64,000 bases of DNA from Faecalibacterium duncaniae (GCF_010509575.1 NZ_CP048437.1:2852001-2916000), one strand, 5' to 3'. Shown: positions 23,915 through 32,578, counted from the first letter of the stretch. Notes: generated from the sequence alone by a model not told the origin. A program made the numbers and translations.

Positions 23915-24475
23915 ATGACAGACGCATTCAAACAGCAGATCCAGGCGGAAGCCCGGCAGGCAGTGGAAGAGCTGCTGGAACAGGCAAAGCTGAAAAAGGG
24001 CGACGTGTTCGTGGTGGGCTGCTCGTCCAGCGAGATCGTGGGCGGGCACATCGGTAAGGACAGCAGTCTGGAGGCCGCACAGGCCGTGTATGCAGGCATT
24101 GCGCCGGTGCTGGCCCAGCGCGGCATCTGGCTGGCGGCACAGTGCTGCGAGCACCTGAACCGGGCCATTATCATGGAGCGGGAAGCCGCCGAACAATACG
24201 GTTGGGAGGAAGTGTGTGTCGTGCCCCGGCCCCATGCGGGCGGCAGCTGGGCCACCACCTGCTGGAAGCAGTTCAAAGACCCCATTGCTGTGGAGGAGAT
24301 CCGCGCCCACGCCGGTATCGACATTGGCGGCACCCTGATTGGGATGCACCTGCGCCGGGTGGCCGTGCCGGTGCGGCTGAGCCTGAACCGGATCGGTGAA
24401 GCAAACATTCTCTGCGCCCGCACCCGCCCGAAGCTCATTGGCGGAGAGCGCGCAAAATATACCGAGGAGGACTGA
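23915..24475 (+). CDS. TIGR01440 (DUF436, YwlG-like) protein
   Basis: 186 residues with conserved FVVGCSSSEIVGGHIGK, LAAQCCEHLNRAIIMERE and AGIDIGGTLIGMHL, all hallmarks of the YwlG/TIGR01440 family, whose function is not established. ATG 23915 follows CGAGGT and matches the family start. The next gene begins six bases after its stop, so the pair is probably cotranscribed. Confidence 0.9.
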   Translation: MTDAFKQQIQAEARQAVEELLEQAKLKKGDVFVVGCSSSEIVGGHIGKDSSLEAAQAVYAGIAPVLAQRGIWLAAQCCEHLNRAIIMEREAAEQYGWEEVCVVPRPHAGGSWATTCWKQFKDPIAVEEIRAHAGIDIGGTLIGMHLRRVAVPVRLSLNRIGEANILCARTRPKLIGGERAKYTEED

Positions 24476-24481
24476 TGTCTT

Positions 24482-25201
24482 ATGGCAGAAAAAACACCGG
24501 AAGAGATGCGGGAGGCCGTGCTGGCCATCCGTGAAAAGATGGCCGCTGCTGCCCGGGAGGCAGGCCGCGACCCTGCCGAGGTCCAGCTGTGCGCCGCCTG
24601 CAAGACCCGCACCGCTGAAACCGTGGCCGCAAGTGCCGCCCTGCCCATTGACGTGTTTGGCGAAAACCATGTGCAGGAGCTCTGCGCAAACTTTGACGCA
24701 GGCGCTTACTGCGGCAAGCCCATCCATTTCATCGGGCACCTGCAGACCAACAAGATCAAAAAAGTCCTGGGCCGGGCCAGCCTGATCCAGAGCGTGGGCA
24801 GTGAACACCTTCTGACCGCCATCGAGAAGGAAGCCGCCAAGGCGGGCATCGTGCAGAACGTCCTGCTGGAGGTGAACATCGGCGGGGAGGAGAGCAAGAG
24901 CGGCGTTTCGCCGGAAGCGCTCTGGCCCCTGCTGGATGCCGCTTCCGCACAGGAGCACATCCGGGTCAAGGGCCTGATGGCCATTCCCCCGGTCAATGAT
25001 GACGATGCACAGAACCGCCGGTATCTCGCCGCCGTCCACGACCTGTTCGTAAAGGCAGGGGAGCGCGGCTATTCCAACGTGGAGATGCAGACCCTCTCCA
25101 TGGGCATGAGCGGCGATTATGAGAACGCCATCCGCGAAGGCGCGACGCTGGTGCGCATTGGCACCGCGATCTACGGCGAACGGGATTATAGGAAAAGATA
25201 A
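24482..25201 (+). CDS. YggS/PLPBP pyridoxal-phosphate homeostasis protein
   Basis: 239 residues of the single-domain alanine-racemase fold that binds PLP without known catalysis and keeps the free PLP pool in balance. The PLP lysine is in CAACKTRT near residue 41; FGENHVQEL, HFIGHLQTNK, SKSGV and LSMGMSGDYENAI are all family motifs. GGAGG lies before the ATG. A structured repeat follows immediately. Confidence 0.95.
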   Translation: MAEKTPEEMREAVLAIREKMAAAAREAGRDPAEVQLCAACKTRTAETVAASAALPIDVFGENHVQELCANFDAGAYCGKPIHFIGHLQTNKIKKVLGRASLIQSVGSEHLLTAIEKEAAKAGIVQNVLLEVNIGGEESKSGVSPEALWPLLDAASAQEHIRVKGLMAIPPVNDDDAQNRRYLAAVHDLFVKAGERGYSNVEMQTLSMGMSGDYENAIREGATLVRIGTAIYGERDYRKR

Positions 25202-25205
25202 AATT

Positions 25206-25346
25206 GCTCGCCCTCTCAGTCTCGCTTCGCTCGCCAGCTCTCCCAAAGGGAGAGCCCTTGGCATAAAGATGAAGCTTGCAAATCCTGCCAAAGCCTCCCA
25301 CTTTGGGGGAGGTGGCATTGCGTCAGCAATGACGGAGAGGGTGAGC
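25206..25346. repeat. Complete structured repeat with terminal inverted repeats
   Basis: About 141 bp bounded by imperfect inverted ends (GCTCGCCCTCTCAGTC and GACGGAGAGGGTGAGC). Inside are a CGCTTCG hairpin, CTCTCCCAAAGGGAGAG, CCTCCCACTTTGGGGGAGG and CATTGCGTCAGCAATG. The order of hairpins is the same in the copy at 38549. It has no coding capacity and looks like a miniature inverted-repeat element. It separates YggS from the ABC transporter gene. Confidence 0.85.
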
Positions 25347-25365
25347 CCGTTAAAAAGGAGGAACC

Positions 25366-27156
25366 ATGGCAAAGCAAAACATCAAAGACCCCGGAGCACA
25401 TCACAACAGCAGCGGCGCGCTCATCCGCCGCTTTTTACCCTATCTGGCAAAGCACAAGGCAGTGCTCTTTCTCGACCTGTTCTGCGCCGCGCTGACCACC
25501 CTGTGTGACATCTTCCTGCCCAAGATCATGAGCACCATCACCAACTCGGCCATGGGCGTGGGCATCACCCTGACCACTGGCATCGTGCTCAAGCTGGCGG
25601 GCATCTACTTTGTGCTCCGCATCATCGACGGTGCGGCCCAGTATTTCATGTCCGGCATCGGCCACATCATGGGCGTGCACATCGAGACCGACATGCGCCG
25701 GGATGCCTTTGACCACCTGCTGCTGCTCGACCACACCTATTACAATAACACCAAGGTCGGCACCATCATGGGCCGCATCACCAACGATCTGTTCGATGTG
25801 ACCGAGTTTGCCCACCACTGCCCCGAGGAATTTTTCATCGCCTTCATCAAGATCCTGGCCTCCTTCATCATCCTGTGCCAGGCCAGCATCCCGCTGACGC
25901 TGGCGGTGTTCGCCTGCGTGCCCCTGATGGGCGTAGTGTCCGTTTACCTGAACGGCCGTCTGCGTGCCCGGTTCCGGCAGCAGCGCATCCAGATCGGTGA
26001 GCTGAACGCCACCATCGAGGACAGCCTGCTGGGTCAGGGCGTGGTAAAAGCCTTTGCCGCCGAGGAGCAGGAGCGCGCCAAGTTCGAGCAGGGCAACAAG
26101 GACTTTGAGCACATCAAGACGCTGGGCTACTACGCCATGGCGGCCTTCAACACCTCCACCCGCCTGTTCGACGGCCTGATGTATCTGGTGGTCATTCTGG
26201 CGGGCGGCCTGTCGCTGGTCAACGGCAAGATCACCGCCGGTGACCTGGTGGCCTACATGCTCTATGTCACCACCCTCATCGCTACCATCCGCCGCATCGT
26301 CGAGTTTGCCGAGCAGTTCCAGCGCGGCATGACCGGCATCGAGCGCTTTGCCGAGATCATGGACACCCCCGTGCCCATCCACGATGCCCCTGATGCCCGG
26401 CCCCTGCAGCCCGGCCCCGGTGCCATCCGCTTTGACGATGTCAGCTTTGAGTACCCGGACGACCACAACAAGGTGCTCCACCATGTCAGTCTGGACATCA
26501 AGGCAGGCGAGCGGCTGGCTCTGGTCGGCCCCTCCGGCGGCGGTAAGACCACCCTGTGCAACCTCATCCCTCGCTTCTACGATGTGACCAGCGGCCACAT
26601 CTACATTGACGGGCAGGACATCCAGCAGGTCACCCTCAAGAGCCTGCGCGAGGACATCGGTATCGTCCAGCAGGACGTGTACCTGTTCAGCGGCTCTGTG
26701 GCGGATAACATCGCCTACGGCAAGCCCGATGCCACCCGGGAGGAGATCATCGAAGCTGCCCGTCTGGCCGGTGCAGAGCGCTTTATCATGGCCCTGAAGG
26801 ACGGCTTCGACACCTATGTCGGCGAGCGTGGTGTCAAGCTCTCGGGCGGCCAGAAGCAGCGCATCGCCATTGCCCGTGTCTTCCTGAAGAACCCGCCCAT
26901 CCTGATCCTGGACGAGGCCACCAGTGCACTGGACAACGAGAGTGAGATCCTTGTGGGGCAGAGCCTGGAAAAGCTGGCCCATGGCCGCACCACCCTGACC
27001 ATCGCCCACCGCCTGACCACCATCAAGAACTACGACCGTATCCTGGTGCTTGGCTCCGAGGGCATTGTGGAATCCGGCACTCACGAAGAGCTGCTGGCAA
27101 AGCAGGGCGTGTACTACCGCCTGTGGAACCAGCTGCCCGGTGAGGACACCTTATAA
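25366..27156 (+). CDS. ABC exporter, fused membrane and ATPase domains
   Basis: 596 residues. Six membrane helices in the first 320 residues are followed by a nucleotide-binding domain with Walker A (GPSGGGKTTL, about 389), Q-loop (DIGIVQQDVYLF), signature LSGGQKQR and Walker B ILILDEATSAL with the H-loop in TIAHRLTT. It is a half-transporter of the MsbA/LmrA group that should work as a dimer, exporting lipids, drugs or peptides. AAGGAGG precedes the ATG. An acetyltransferase gene follows 13 bases later. Confidence 0.94.
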   Translation: MAKQNIKDPGAHHNSSGALIRRFLPYLAKHKAVLFLDLFCAALTTLCDIFLPKIMSTITNSAMGVGITLTTGIVLKLAGIYFVLRIIDGAAQYFMSGIGHIMGVHIETDMRRDAFDHLLLLDHTYYNNTKVGTIMGRITNDLFDVTEFAHHCPEEFFIAFIKILASFIILCQASIPLTLAVFACVPLMGVVSVYLNGRLRARFRQQRIQIGELNATIEDSLLGQGVVKAFAAEEQERAKFEQGNKDFEHIKTLGYYAMAAFNTSTRLFDGLMYLVVILAGGLSLVNGKITAGDLVAYMLYVTTLIATIRRIVEFAEQFQRGMTGIERFAEIMDTPVPIHDAPDARPLQPGPGAIRFDDVSFEYPDDHNKVLHHVSLDIKAGERLALVGPSGGGKTTLCNLIPRFYDVTSGHIYIDGQDIQQVTLKSLREDIGIVQQDVYLFSGSVADNIAYGKPDATREEIIEAARLAGAERFIMALKDGFDTYVGERGVKLSGGQKQRIAIARVFLKNPPILILDEATSALDNESEILVGQSLEKLAHGRTTLTIAHRLTTIKNYDRILVLGSEGIVESGTHEELLAKQGVYYRLWNQLPGEDTL

Positions 27157-27169
27157 CAGGAGAACGTTT

Positions 27170-27754
27170 ATGACAGAACGTGAAAAATGGGAAGCAGGTC
27201 TCTGGTACGACGCAAACTACACCTCGGAGCTCTGTGCCGAACGAGAGAAAGCCGAGGAGCTCTACACCGAGTTCAACCAGACCCGCCCCTCTGAAAAAGC
27301 AAAGCGGGCAGAGCTTCTGCGTCAGCTGCTGCCCCACATGGAAGAACATGTGTTCATTCTGCCGCACCTGTATGTGGATTACGGCTATCACTGCTTCATC
27401 GGTGCGGGCACCTACATCAACCACGGTGCTTACCTGATGGACTGCGCAAAAATCACACTGGGCAGGCACTGCTTCATCGGCCCCAACTGCGGCATGTACA
27501 CTGCCATCCACCCCATGCTGCCGGAAGAGCGCAACAGCGGCCTTGAGACCACAGCCCCCATCACACTGGGGGACAACGTCTGGCTGGGCGGTGATGTCAC
27601 CATCCTGCCCGGGGTCACCATCGGCTCCAACACGGTCATCGGTGCAGGCAGCGTGGTCACAAAGGATATTCCCTCCGGCGTGGTGGCCGTGGGCAACCCC
27701 TGTAAGGTGCTGCGGCCTATCACCGAAAAAGACAGCATCCGGTATCAGAAATAA
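27170..27754 (+). CDS. Maltose/galactoside O-acetyltransferase family protein
   Basis: 194 residues. An N-terminal helical cap (EKWEAGLWYDANY) leads into a left-handed beta-helix of hexapeptide repeats (GAGTYINHGAYLMD, ITLGDNVWLGGDVTILPGVTIG). The catalytic histidine is expected in the TAIHPML loop, which is typical of maltose and galactoside acetyltransferases. It transfers acetyl from acetyl-CoA to a sugar. CAGGAGA precedes the ATG; cotranscribed with the ABC exporter. Confidence 0.93.
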   Translation: MTEREKWEAGLWYDANYTSELCAEREKAEELYTEFNQTRPSEKAKRAELLRQLLPHMEEHVFILPHLYVDYGYHCFIGAGTYINHGAYLMDCAKITLGRHCFIGPNCGMYTAIHPMLPEERNSGLETTAPITLGDNVWLGGDVTILPGVTIGSNTVIGAGSVVTKDIPSGVVAVGNPCKVLRPITEKDSIRYQK

Positions 27755-27769
27755 TTGCAACAACAAAAA

Positions 27770-27803
27770 GCGGGACCGCTGAGTTTTCAACGGTTCCGCG
27801 TTT
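27770..27803. terminator. Bidirectional terminator
   Basis: GCGGGACCG (27770-27778) pairs with CGGTTCCGC (27791-27799), flanked by AAAAA and GTTTTG, between convergent genes. Confidence 0.8.
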
Positions 27804-27822
27804 TGTTGTGGAAAATCAGGTG

Positions 27823-28266
27823 TTATTTTTCTTCCGGTTCATCGTCCAGCTTTTTCCGATTCTTCTGCACCAGATGTGCACAGAATTGGAGCAGCGCAAA
27901 GCAGAGCAGACCTGTCGAAACACCAGTAAACGCAGCGCCCATCCAATAGCCATAGGTCAGGCCATGAAGCACCGTAACCGCCACAGCCGCCAGCAGAGAA
28001 CAAACCGCATTGGCACCCATACTGGAAGAAAGATGGCGGTCCCACAGGCCATTCCGGACGCACTCTGCAACGGTGTAAACACATCCGGCCATAAAAACGA
28101 CCCCTTCTCCGGTCGCTTTCTCTGCATTGCCCGTCAGCTGCTGAATCACCATTGCGGCCAGCAGACCGCCCCACATCAGCCAGAAGCCACGCCTCTCAAT
28201 TTGGGACATGGTCTGCTCCTGCATCTCATCCAGAACATTTTTCTTGCTGTACAGTGAAAATTTCAT
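27823..28266 (-). CDS. DUF6773-like membrane protein paired with an XRE regulator
   Basis: 147 residues with four membrane helices (FWLMWGGLLAAMVIQ, GVVFMAGCVYTVA, AVCSLLAAVAVTVLHGL, AAFTGVSTGLLCFALLQF) and a charged tail. Proteins like this are commonly encoded just after a small XRE repressor in Firmicutes, as here (three-base gap). Probable role in sensing a membrane signal for that regulator, but this is inference. GGGAGGA precedes the ATG. Confidence 0.75.
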   Translation of the reverse strand: MKFSLYSKKNVLDEMQEQTMSQIERRGFWLMWGGLLAAMVIQQLTGNAEKATGEGVVFMAGCVYTVAECVRNGLWDRHLSSSMGANAVCSLLAAVAVTVLHGLTYGYWMGAAFTGVSTGLLCFALLQFCAHLVQKNRKKLDDEPEEK

Positions 28267-28269
28267 TTC

Positions 28270-28467
28270 TCATTCCTCCCAGAACAGTTCATCCAGTGTT
28301 TTTCCCAGAATTTTGCAGATGCTGCGGCAGAGATTGATGGTGGGGTTGTACTCGCCCTTTTCGATCGCGTTGATGGTCTGGCGCGAGACCCCAGCCGCTT
28401 CTGCCAATGCCCCCTGCGTCATATCTTTTTCCGCGCGGGCAGCTTTCAGTTTCAGATTCTTCGGCAT
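28270..28467 (-). CDS. Small XRE-family regulator (YozG-like)
   Basis: 65 residues that are nearly all helix-turn-helix: MTQGALAEAAGVSRQTINAIEKGEYNPTI, then LCRSICKILGKTLDELFW. ATG 28467 follows GAGGTG. Its promoter is consensus-like and it forms an operon with the membrane protein. Confidence 0.9.
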   Translation of the reverse strand: MPKNLKLKAARAEKDMTQGALAEAAGVSRQTINAIEKGEYNPTINLCRSICKILGKTLDELFWEE

Positions 28468-28518
28468 CCTGTCACCTCGTCTCTTTCCTGTGAGGGTAAG
28501 CTCATTCCCTCTGGATAC

Positions 28519-28547
28519 AGAATAGCACTCACCAGACATTATGTCAA
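28519..28547 (-). promoter_or_regulatory. Promoter of the XRE-membrane protein operon
   Basis: Minus strand TTGACA (28542-28547), 17 bp, TATTCT (28519-28524). Confidence 0.82.
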
Positions 28548-28594
28548 GTATAATTTACTTTTTGTCTTGTATTTTATATTTCAAAAATAGAAAA

Positions 28595-28631
28595 AGCCCC
28601 GTGTCCGGCATATCGCACCGGCACGGGGCTT
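28595..28631 (-). terminator. Intrinsic terminator
   Basis: AGCCCCGTGTCCGG pairs with CCGGCACGGGGCT; the minus strand continues TTTTTCTATTTTT. It ends the small hypothetical gene at 28692. Confidence 0.85.
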
Positions 28632-28691
28632 TGCAATGATTTCAGAAAAACGTTCCCGGCCCGAAGAGGTCACGCTTCCTTTGTTCTCTTT

Positions 28692-28937
28692 TTATACTGC
28701 TCGATGAATCCCAAAGAAGGGCTCTACTGTGGAGACAGATACTCCATTCATTTTCGCCTGCTTTATTCCATAATTTTTCCGCGCCACTGCTTCCACAAAT
28801 GCACGGTCTTTTTCAGAGGCATTGTAGTAATCCACACCGAACCGCTTACAGGTTGTAAGCAGTTCATCCAACCACGACATGGTTTCATCAGACATTGGAG
28901 AAAAAACAATGTCGATATCCTTATCATATGGTTTCAT
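28692..28937 (-). CDS. Small protein of unknown function
   Basis: 81 residues, start at an ATG with AGGGGGAAAG upstream. The sequence is soluble and mostly helical (MSWLDELLTTCKRFGVDYYNASEKDRAFVEAVARKN in its middle, shown here only by its ends MSWLDELL and AVARKN). I recognise no family. It follows another tiny frame and an acetyltransferase gene on the same strand. Confidence 0.6.
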   Translation of the reverse strand: MKPYDKDIDIVFSPMSDETMSWLDELLTTCKRFGVDYYNASEKDRAFVEAVARKNYGIKQAKMNGVSVSTVEPFFGIHRAV

Positions 28938-28948
28938 TTGCTTTCCCC

Positions 28949-29110
28949 CTATTCTTCAAAAAGATACGATGAAAATATATCCTTGGCTGCCTGATCTGCA
29001 ATCATAAATGTTCTCGGCCCGCCAGGATGTAAGGATGCAACCGGATGCGCTCCAAAATCCCGGAGATAGTGCTGTTCCAGTTCGTCCGTTTTTGCCTCAA
29101 AAATAACCAC
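28949..29110 (-). CDS. Possible 53-residue frame, perhaps a gene remnant
   Basis: An open frame between two genes of the same strand reads VVIFEAKTDELEQHYLRDFG and ends FSSYLFEE. The composition looks protein-like, but the only start is GTG without a clear ribosome site, and a stop lies a few codons upstream. It could be a short gene, a truncated one, or a fragment left after deletion. Confidence 0.35.
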   Translation of the reverse strand: MVIFEAKTDELEQHYLRDFGAHPVASLHPGGPRTFMIADQAAKDIFSSYLFEE

Positions 29111-29117
29111 GGCAGAT

Positions 29118-29555
29118 TTACAATCGTTTTTTCATCAGCTTCAGGTTCGTTGCTTCCGCCATCCCGAAGCCGCCGTAAAAGTGCATGTGGTGCGCATCAT
29201 CCGGACAGACCAGTTCAATCATCTGTGCACCACGTTCCCGCACACGCTGTTCCACTTCTTGGAGAAGTAATCTGCCATACCCCTTGTTCTGATACTCCCC
29301 GAAAATCAGGATCTCATCGAGGAAATAGAACGTGAAATCGTCATAGCTTTCCAAAAAACCGATGACAAGCCCTGTTGAAATATCGTTGTCATCTTCTTGC
29401 ATCAGGCAGAGGGAATCCTCCATCGTTACCATCTGACGGATTCGCTTATATGCCTTTTCATAAGTCCAGCACCCGCCAGAATGTTGGTTGTAGTGGTTCA
29501 TATAAAGCGTTGCTGCTTTTTCAACATTTTCCTCTGTAATAGGGGTATAATTCAT
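29118..29555 (-). CDS. GNAT-family N-acetyltransferase
   Basis: 145 residues. The acetyl-CoA loop is in FGEYQNKGYGRLLL, followed by the strand MIELVCPDDAHHMHFYGGFG. The N-terminal ITEENVEKAATLYMNHYN is common to GNAT proteins. Substrate unknown. AGGAGC before the ATG. Likely first gene of a short unit with the two small frames downstream. Confidence 0.88.
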   Translation of the reverse strand: MNYTPITEENVEKAATLYMNHYNQHSGGCWTYEKAYKRIRQMVTMEDSLCLMQEDDNDISTGLVIGFLESYDDFTFYFLDEILIFGEYQNKGYGRLLLQEVEQRVRERGAQMIELVCPDDAHHMHFYGGFGMAEATNLKLMKKRL

Positions 29556-29588
29556 TGATTCAGCTCCTTCTTCTTATAAAATAAAAAT

Positions 29589-29623
29589 CCCCATGCCCAC
29601 ACGATTGAGATGCGGGCATGGGG
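29589..29623 (-). terminator. Terminator of the glucokinase gene
   Basis: CCCCATGCCC pairs with GGGCATGGGG; the minus strand continues ATTTTTATTTT. Confidence 0.85.
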
Positions 29624-29640
29624 CCATGAAATATCAGGTT

Positions 29641-30597
29641 TTATTCTCCCACGATGAGCCGGACGGCACCATAGATGCCAGCATCATTGCCGAGGGTAGC
29701 GGCAACGATGGGGGTCTCGCGGCAGGAGCTGAAGGCATAGGTCTTGAAATGCTCCCGCAGGGGGTTGAAGAGGACATCTCCGGCACGGGCGACACCGCCG
29801 CCCACCATAAACATCTCGGGGTCGGTGGTGGAGGCAATAGAGGCCAACGCCATGCCCAGGATGTCGGTCATCTCGTCCACCTCACGGGCGGCCAGTGCAT
29901 CACCTGCACGGGCGGCATCAAAGACATCCTTGGCGGCAAAGTCGGTGCCGCGCAGGGTGCAGGGGGTGTCCGGGTTCTCGTCCAGCAGCTTCTTCATACA
30001 GCGGACCACGCCGGTGGCACTGGAATACTGCTCCAGACAGCCGTGCTTGCCGCAGCCGCAGACCGCCGTCTCGTGGGGGTTGACGGTGATGTGGCCGATC
30101 TCGCCGCCTGCACCGTGGGCACCTTCGATGATCCTGCCGTTGACGATGACACCGCCGCCGACACCGGTGCCCAGCGTGACCATCACAGCGCTGCGGCAGC
30201 CCTTGGCACAGCCCATCCAGATCTCGCCCAGCGCAGCCACGTCGGCATCGTTGCCCACCAGCACCTTGATGCCGTCCAGCAGGCCGGACAGCTGGATGGA
30301 GACGTTCCGCTCACCCCAGCCGCCGAGGTTGGCGCAGACAATGGGCACAATGCGGCTGTCCAGCACAGGGCCGGGCACACCGACACCCACGCCCTCCACC
30401 TGCTCGGCAGTAATGCCGTTTTCCTGCATCTTGTCCTTCACGACCTTGGCCAGGTTCCCGAGGATGTGTTCACCTGCATTGGAGGTGTCGGTGGGCACCT
30501 CCCACTTTTCCAGCAGAGCGCCCGCCGTGGTGAACAGGCCCACCTTGGCCGTGGTGCCGCCCAGGTCGATGCCGAATGCGTACTCTTTCATATTCAT
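29641..30597 (-). CDS. glcK: ROK-family glucokinase
   Basis: 318 residues. It begins with the phosphate-binding loop GIDLGGTTAKVGLF, has the catalytic aspartate in VGNDADVAALGE, the second glycine loop LGTGVGGGVIVNG and the ROK zinc motif CGCGKHGCLEQY. It phosphorylates glucose, or a related sugar, with ATP. The ATG at 30597 is close to the GAAGGGG site; the second ATG two codons later is also possible. It stands alone between terminators. Confidence 0.92.
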   Translation of the reverse strand: MNMKEYAFGIDLGGTTAKVGLFTTAGALLEKWEVPTDTSNAGEHILGNLAKVVKDKMQENGITAEQVEGVGVGVPGPVLDSRIVPIVCANLGGWGERNVSIQLSGLLDGIKVLVGNDADVAALGEIWMGCAKGCRSAVMVTLGTGVGGGVIVNGRIIEGAHGAGGEIGHITVNPHETAVCGCGKHGCLEQYSSATGVVRCMKKLLDENPDTPCTLRGTDFAAKDVFDAARAGDALAAREVDEMTDILGMALASIASTTDPEMFMVGGGVARAGDVLFNPLREHFKTYAFSSCRETPIVAATLGNDAGIYGAVRLIVGE

Positions 30598-30735
30598 TTA
30601 CCCCTTCTTTGCGGCGGTCAGGCCGCCGGTTTTCTCATCGTTATCATTATAACATATCCATTTGCAAAAGACAGAGGCTGAAACAGGATTTATGCAAAAA
30701 GCCGAAAATCCGTTTCGATTTTTGGCAAAGCAAAA

Positions 30736-30758
30736 GGCCCTCCCGCAGTGGGAGGGCC
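30736..30758 (-). terminator. Terminator of the tat operon
   Basis: GGCCCTCCC-GCAGT-GGGAGGGCC; the minus strand continues TTTTGCTTTGCC. Confidence 0.8.
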
Positions 30759-30776
30759 GGAAAGCCTTGGGAGAAC

Positions 30777-31586
30777 TTACTCCTCGTCAGAGGATTCCTC
30801 TTCGTCATCCTCATCCTCGTCGTCATCATCCGTCTTGGGCTTATAGAAAATGCCGCTGAGGAAGATGCTGATAAAGTACAGCAGGCACATGGGAACTGCC
30901 ACGAAGCACTGCGACACGATATCGGGCGGGGTGATGATGGCTGCGACCAGGAAGATCAGGACAATGGCAACGCCGCGGCCCTTCTTCATGATCTCGGGGT
31001 TTGCAATGCCCATCTTGGCCAGAATGATGGTGACCAGAGGCATTTCAAACACACAGCCGAAGATGATGAACATAGTCAGGCAGAGGTTGATGTAGCTCTC
31101 GATGCTGATGGATGCCGTGATGTAATCGGTACCCTCCAGCGTAACGAGGAAGTTCAGCATGAACGGCAGGGTGACCTTGTAGGCGAACAGCACACCCACG
31201 CAGAACAGCGCCAGACCGAACAGCAGCACCAGCCGGAAGAAGAAGCTCTCGCTCCGTTTCAGGCCGGGTTTTGCAAAGGCGTAGACCTGATACAGCGCCA
31301 CCGGAATGGTCACGATCACCGCAGCGATCAGGGACACCCGGAAATACTGCATCAGCTTTTCCTGCGGGGCCAGGAACACGAAGGTGTAGTTCGCATTCAT
31401 TGCCATGGCCGTCAGCAGGTCGATCAGCTTATCCGAAATTGCCAGGAAGCCGATCACGCCCACTACAAACACCGCCGCGCAGATGATCAGCCGGTTCCGC
31501 AGCTCTTTCAGATGTCCGGTCAGCGTCATGCTGCCGTCGTCCGACATGACTTCGGCTTTCTTTTTGCGCTTCACGTTGGTAGCCAC
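30777..31586 (-). CDS. tatC: Twin-arginine translocase subunit TatC
   Basis: 269 residues with six membrane helices. The cytosolic N-terminus MTLTGHLKELRNRLI is the signal-recognition site of TatC, and FFFRLVLLFGLALFCVG and FEMPLVTIIL are typical. It ends in an acidic tail (DDDDEDEDDEEESSDEE), unusual in length. It recognises twin-arginine signals and, with TatA and TatB, moves folded proteins across the membrane. Start is GTG at 31586 with GAGGAG upstream, three bases after tatA ends. Confidence 0.95.
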   Translation of the reverse strand: MATNVKRKKKAEVMSDDGSMTLTGHLKELRNRLIICAAVFVVGVIGFLAISDKLIDLLTAMAMNANYTFVFLAPQEKLMQYFRVSLIAAVIVTIPVALYQVYAFAKPGLKRSESFFFRLVLLFGLALFCVGVLFAYKVTLPFMLNFLVTLEGTDYITASISIESYINLCLTMFIIFGCVFEMPLVTIILAKMGIANPEIMKKGRGVAIVLIFLVAAIITPPDIVSQCFVAVPMCLLYFISIFLSGIFYKPKTDDDDEDEDDEEESSDEE

Positions 31587-31589
31587 AAA

Positions 31590-31796
31590 TTACTCCTCGT
31601 CCTTCTTCTCAGCCTTTTCCTCGGTCTTGGTCTCGGCAGGCTTGGCATCGCCGTTCTCATCCACGTCTTCCATGCCTTCCTTAAAGTTCTTCATGGTCTT
31701 GCCGAACATCTTGCCCAGCTTCGGCAGGTTCTTGGGTCCAAAGATGACCAGAACGATGATCAGAACAATGATAAGCTCCTGAGGTCCGATTCTCAT
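31590..31796 (-). CDS. tatA: Twin-arginine translocase subunit TatA
   Basis: 68 residues: short external N-terminus, one membrane helix (ELIIVLIIVLVIF), GP hinge, amphipathic helix (KNLPKLGKMFGKTMKNF) and an acidic tail. TatA forms the pore-like assembly. Middle gene of tatB-tatA-tatC. Confidence 0.95.
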   Translation of the reverse strand: MRIGPQELIIVLIIVLVIFGPKNLPKLGKMFGKTMKNFKEGMEDVDENGDAKPAETKTEEKAEKKDEE

Positions 31797-31890
31797 AATA
31801 ATAATCTCCTTTTTACTCTTGCCGCGCCGCTCTGGCGGGCTGGATTCCAGTTTTTATCCTACAACCGCGGGCGCGGGTGTATCCATGTAC

Positions 31891-32421
31891 TTAGACCTTT
31901 GCCTCTTCGGCAGGGGCAGCCTCCTCAGCGGGAGCAGCCTCGGCAGGGGCTTCGTTTGCAGCGGGGGCCTCCTCAGGCTTTTCCTCTGCAGCAGGCTCTT
32001 CTGCCTTTTCCTCTGCCTTCACAGGCTCAGCGGCAGGCTCCTCCGCCTTGACGGGCTCTTCGGGCAGCTCCTCCACGGTATCCTCCAGCTCGGCCACTTC
32101 CTCGACCTCTTCGGCCTTCTTGGCTTCTTCCTTGCTGGTCTTACCGATGTTGGTAAAGCTCTTGGTGACATCCTTCATGCTGTCGTCGATGTCCTTCTTG
32201 ATGTCGGTCAGGGGAGCAACGGCTTCCTTGATGGGGGCCTGGATCTCGTTCAGGGGCTCCACCACATTCTTCTGGATCTCCTCGGAAGCGGCACCGGTGT
32301 ACTTCTTCAGCTCCCGCAGCATCTTGCCGAGCTTGCGGGCGTACTCGGGCAGCTTATCGGGACCGATGACCACGAAGGCCACGATGGCCACCAGGATCAG
32401 CTCTGTAAAACCAATTTTCAT
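31891..32421 (-). CDS. tatB: TatB-like subunit with a long acidic tail
   Basis: 176 residues. The start MKIGFTELILVAIVAFVVIG, PDKLPEYARKLGKMLRELKK is that of TatA/TatB. The long helical middle supports TatB, and residues from about 105 are a low-complexity Glu-Ala-Pro run. First gene of the operon; GGAAAGGA precedes the ATG. The TatA/TatB distinction is by order and length. The promoter upstream has four spaced TTCA boxes. Confidence 0.88.
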   Translation of the reverse strand: MKIGFTELILVAIVAFVVIGPDKLPEYARKLGKMLRELKKYTGAASEEIQKNVVEPLNEIQAPIKEAVAPLTDIKKDIDDSMKDVTKSFTNIGKTSKEEAKKAEEVEEVAELEDTVEELPEEPVKAEEPAAEPVKAEEKAEEPAAEEKPEEAPAANEAPAEAAPAEEAAPAEEAKV

Positions 32422-32523
32422 AGCGTTCCAATTCCTTTCCTCTCACACAACAGGCATCCTTTGCGGCCTGCCGTGCTGTTACTGCACAGGGGATGCGGCG
32501 CGGTGTGCGCCTTTGTTGCCCTA

Positions 32524-32578
32524 TGTATACCGGAAGTATGTGAACTTCAAATGAACTTATTTTGAACAGTATATGAAC
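32524..32578 (-). promoter_or_regulatory. tat operon promoter with four TTCA boxes (Pho-box-like)
   Basis: On the minus strand GTTCA occurs four times with exact 11-bp steps (TTC starting at 32577, 32566, 32555 and 32544), followed by TATACA (32524-32529) without a good -35 box. This layout resembles PhoP/PhoB-activated promoters in which the boxes replace the -35 element. Confidence 0.6.

Noticed and set aside
25435..27084. 549-codon frame opposite the ABC exporter
   Set aside because: Antisense shadow of a gene with complete Walker and signature motifs.
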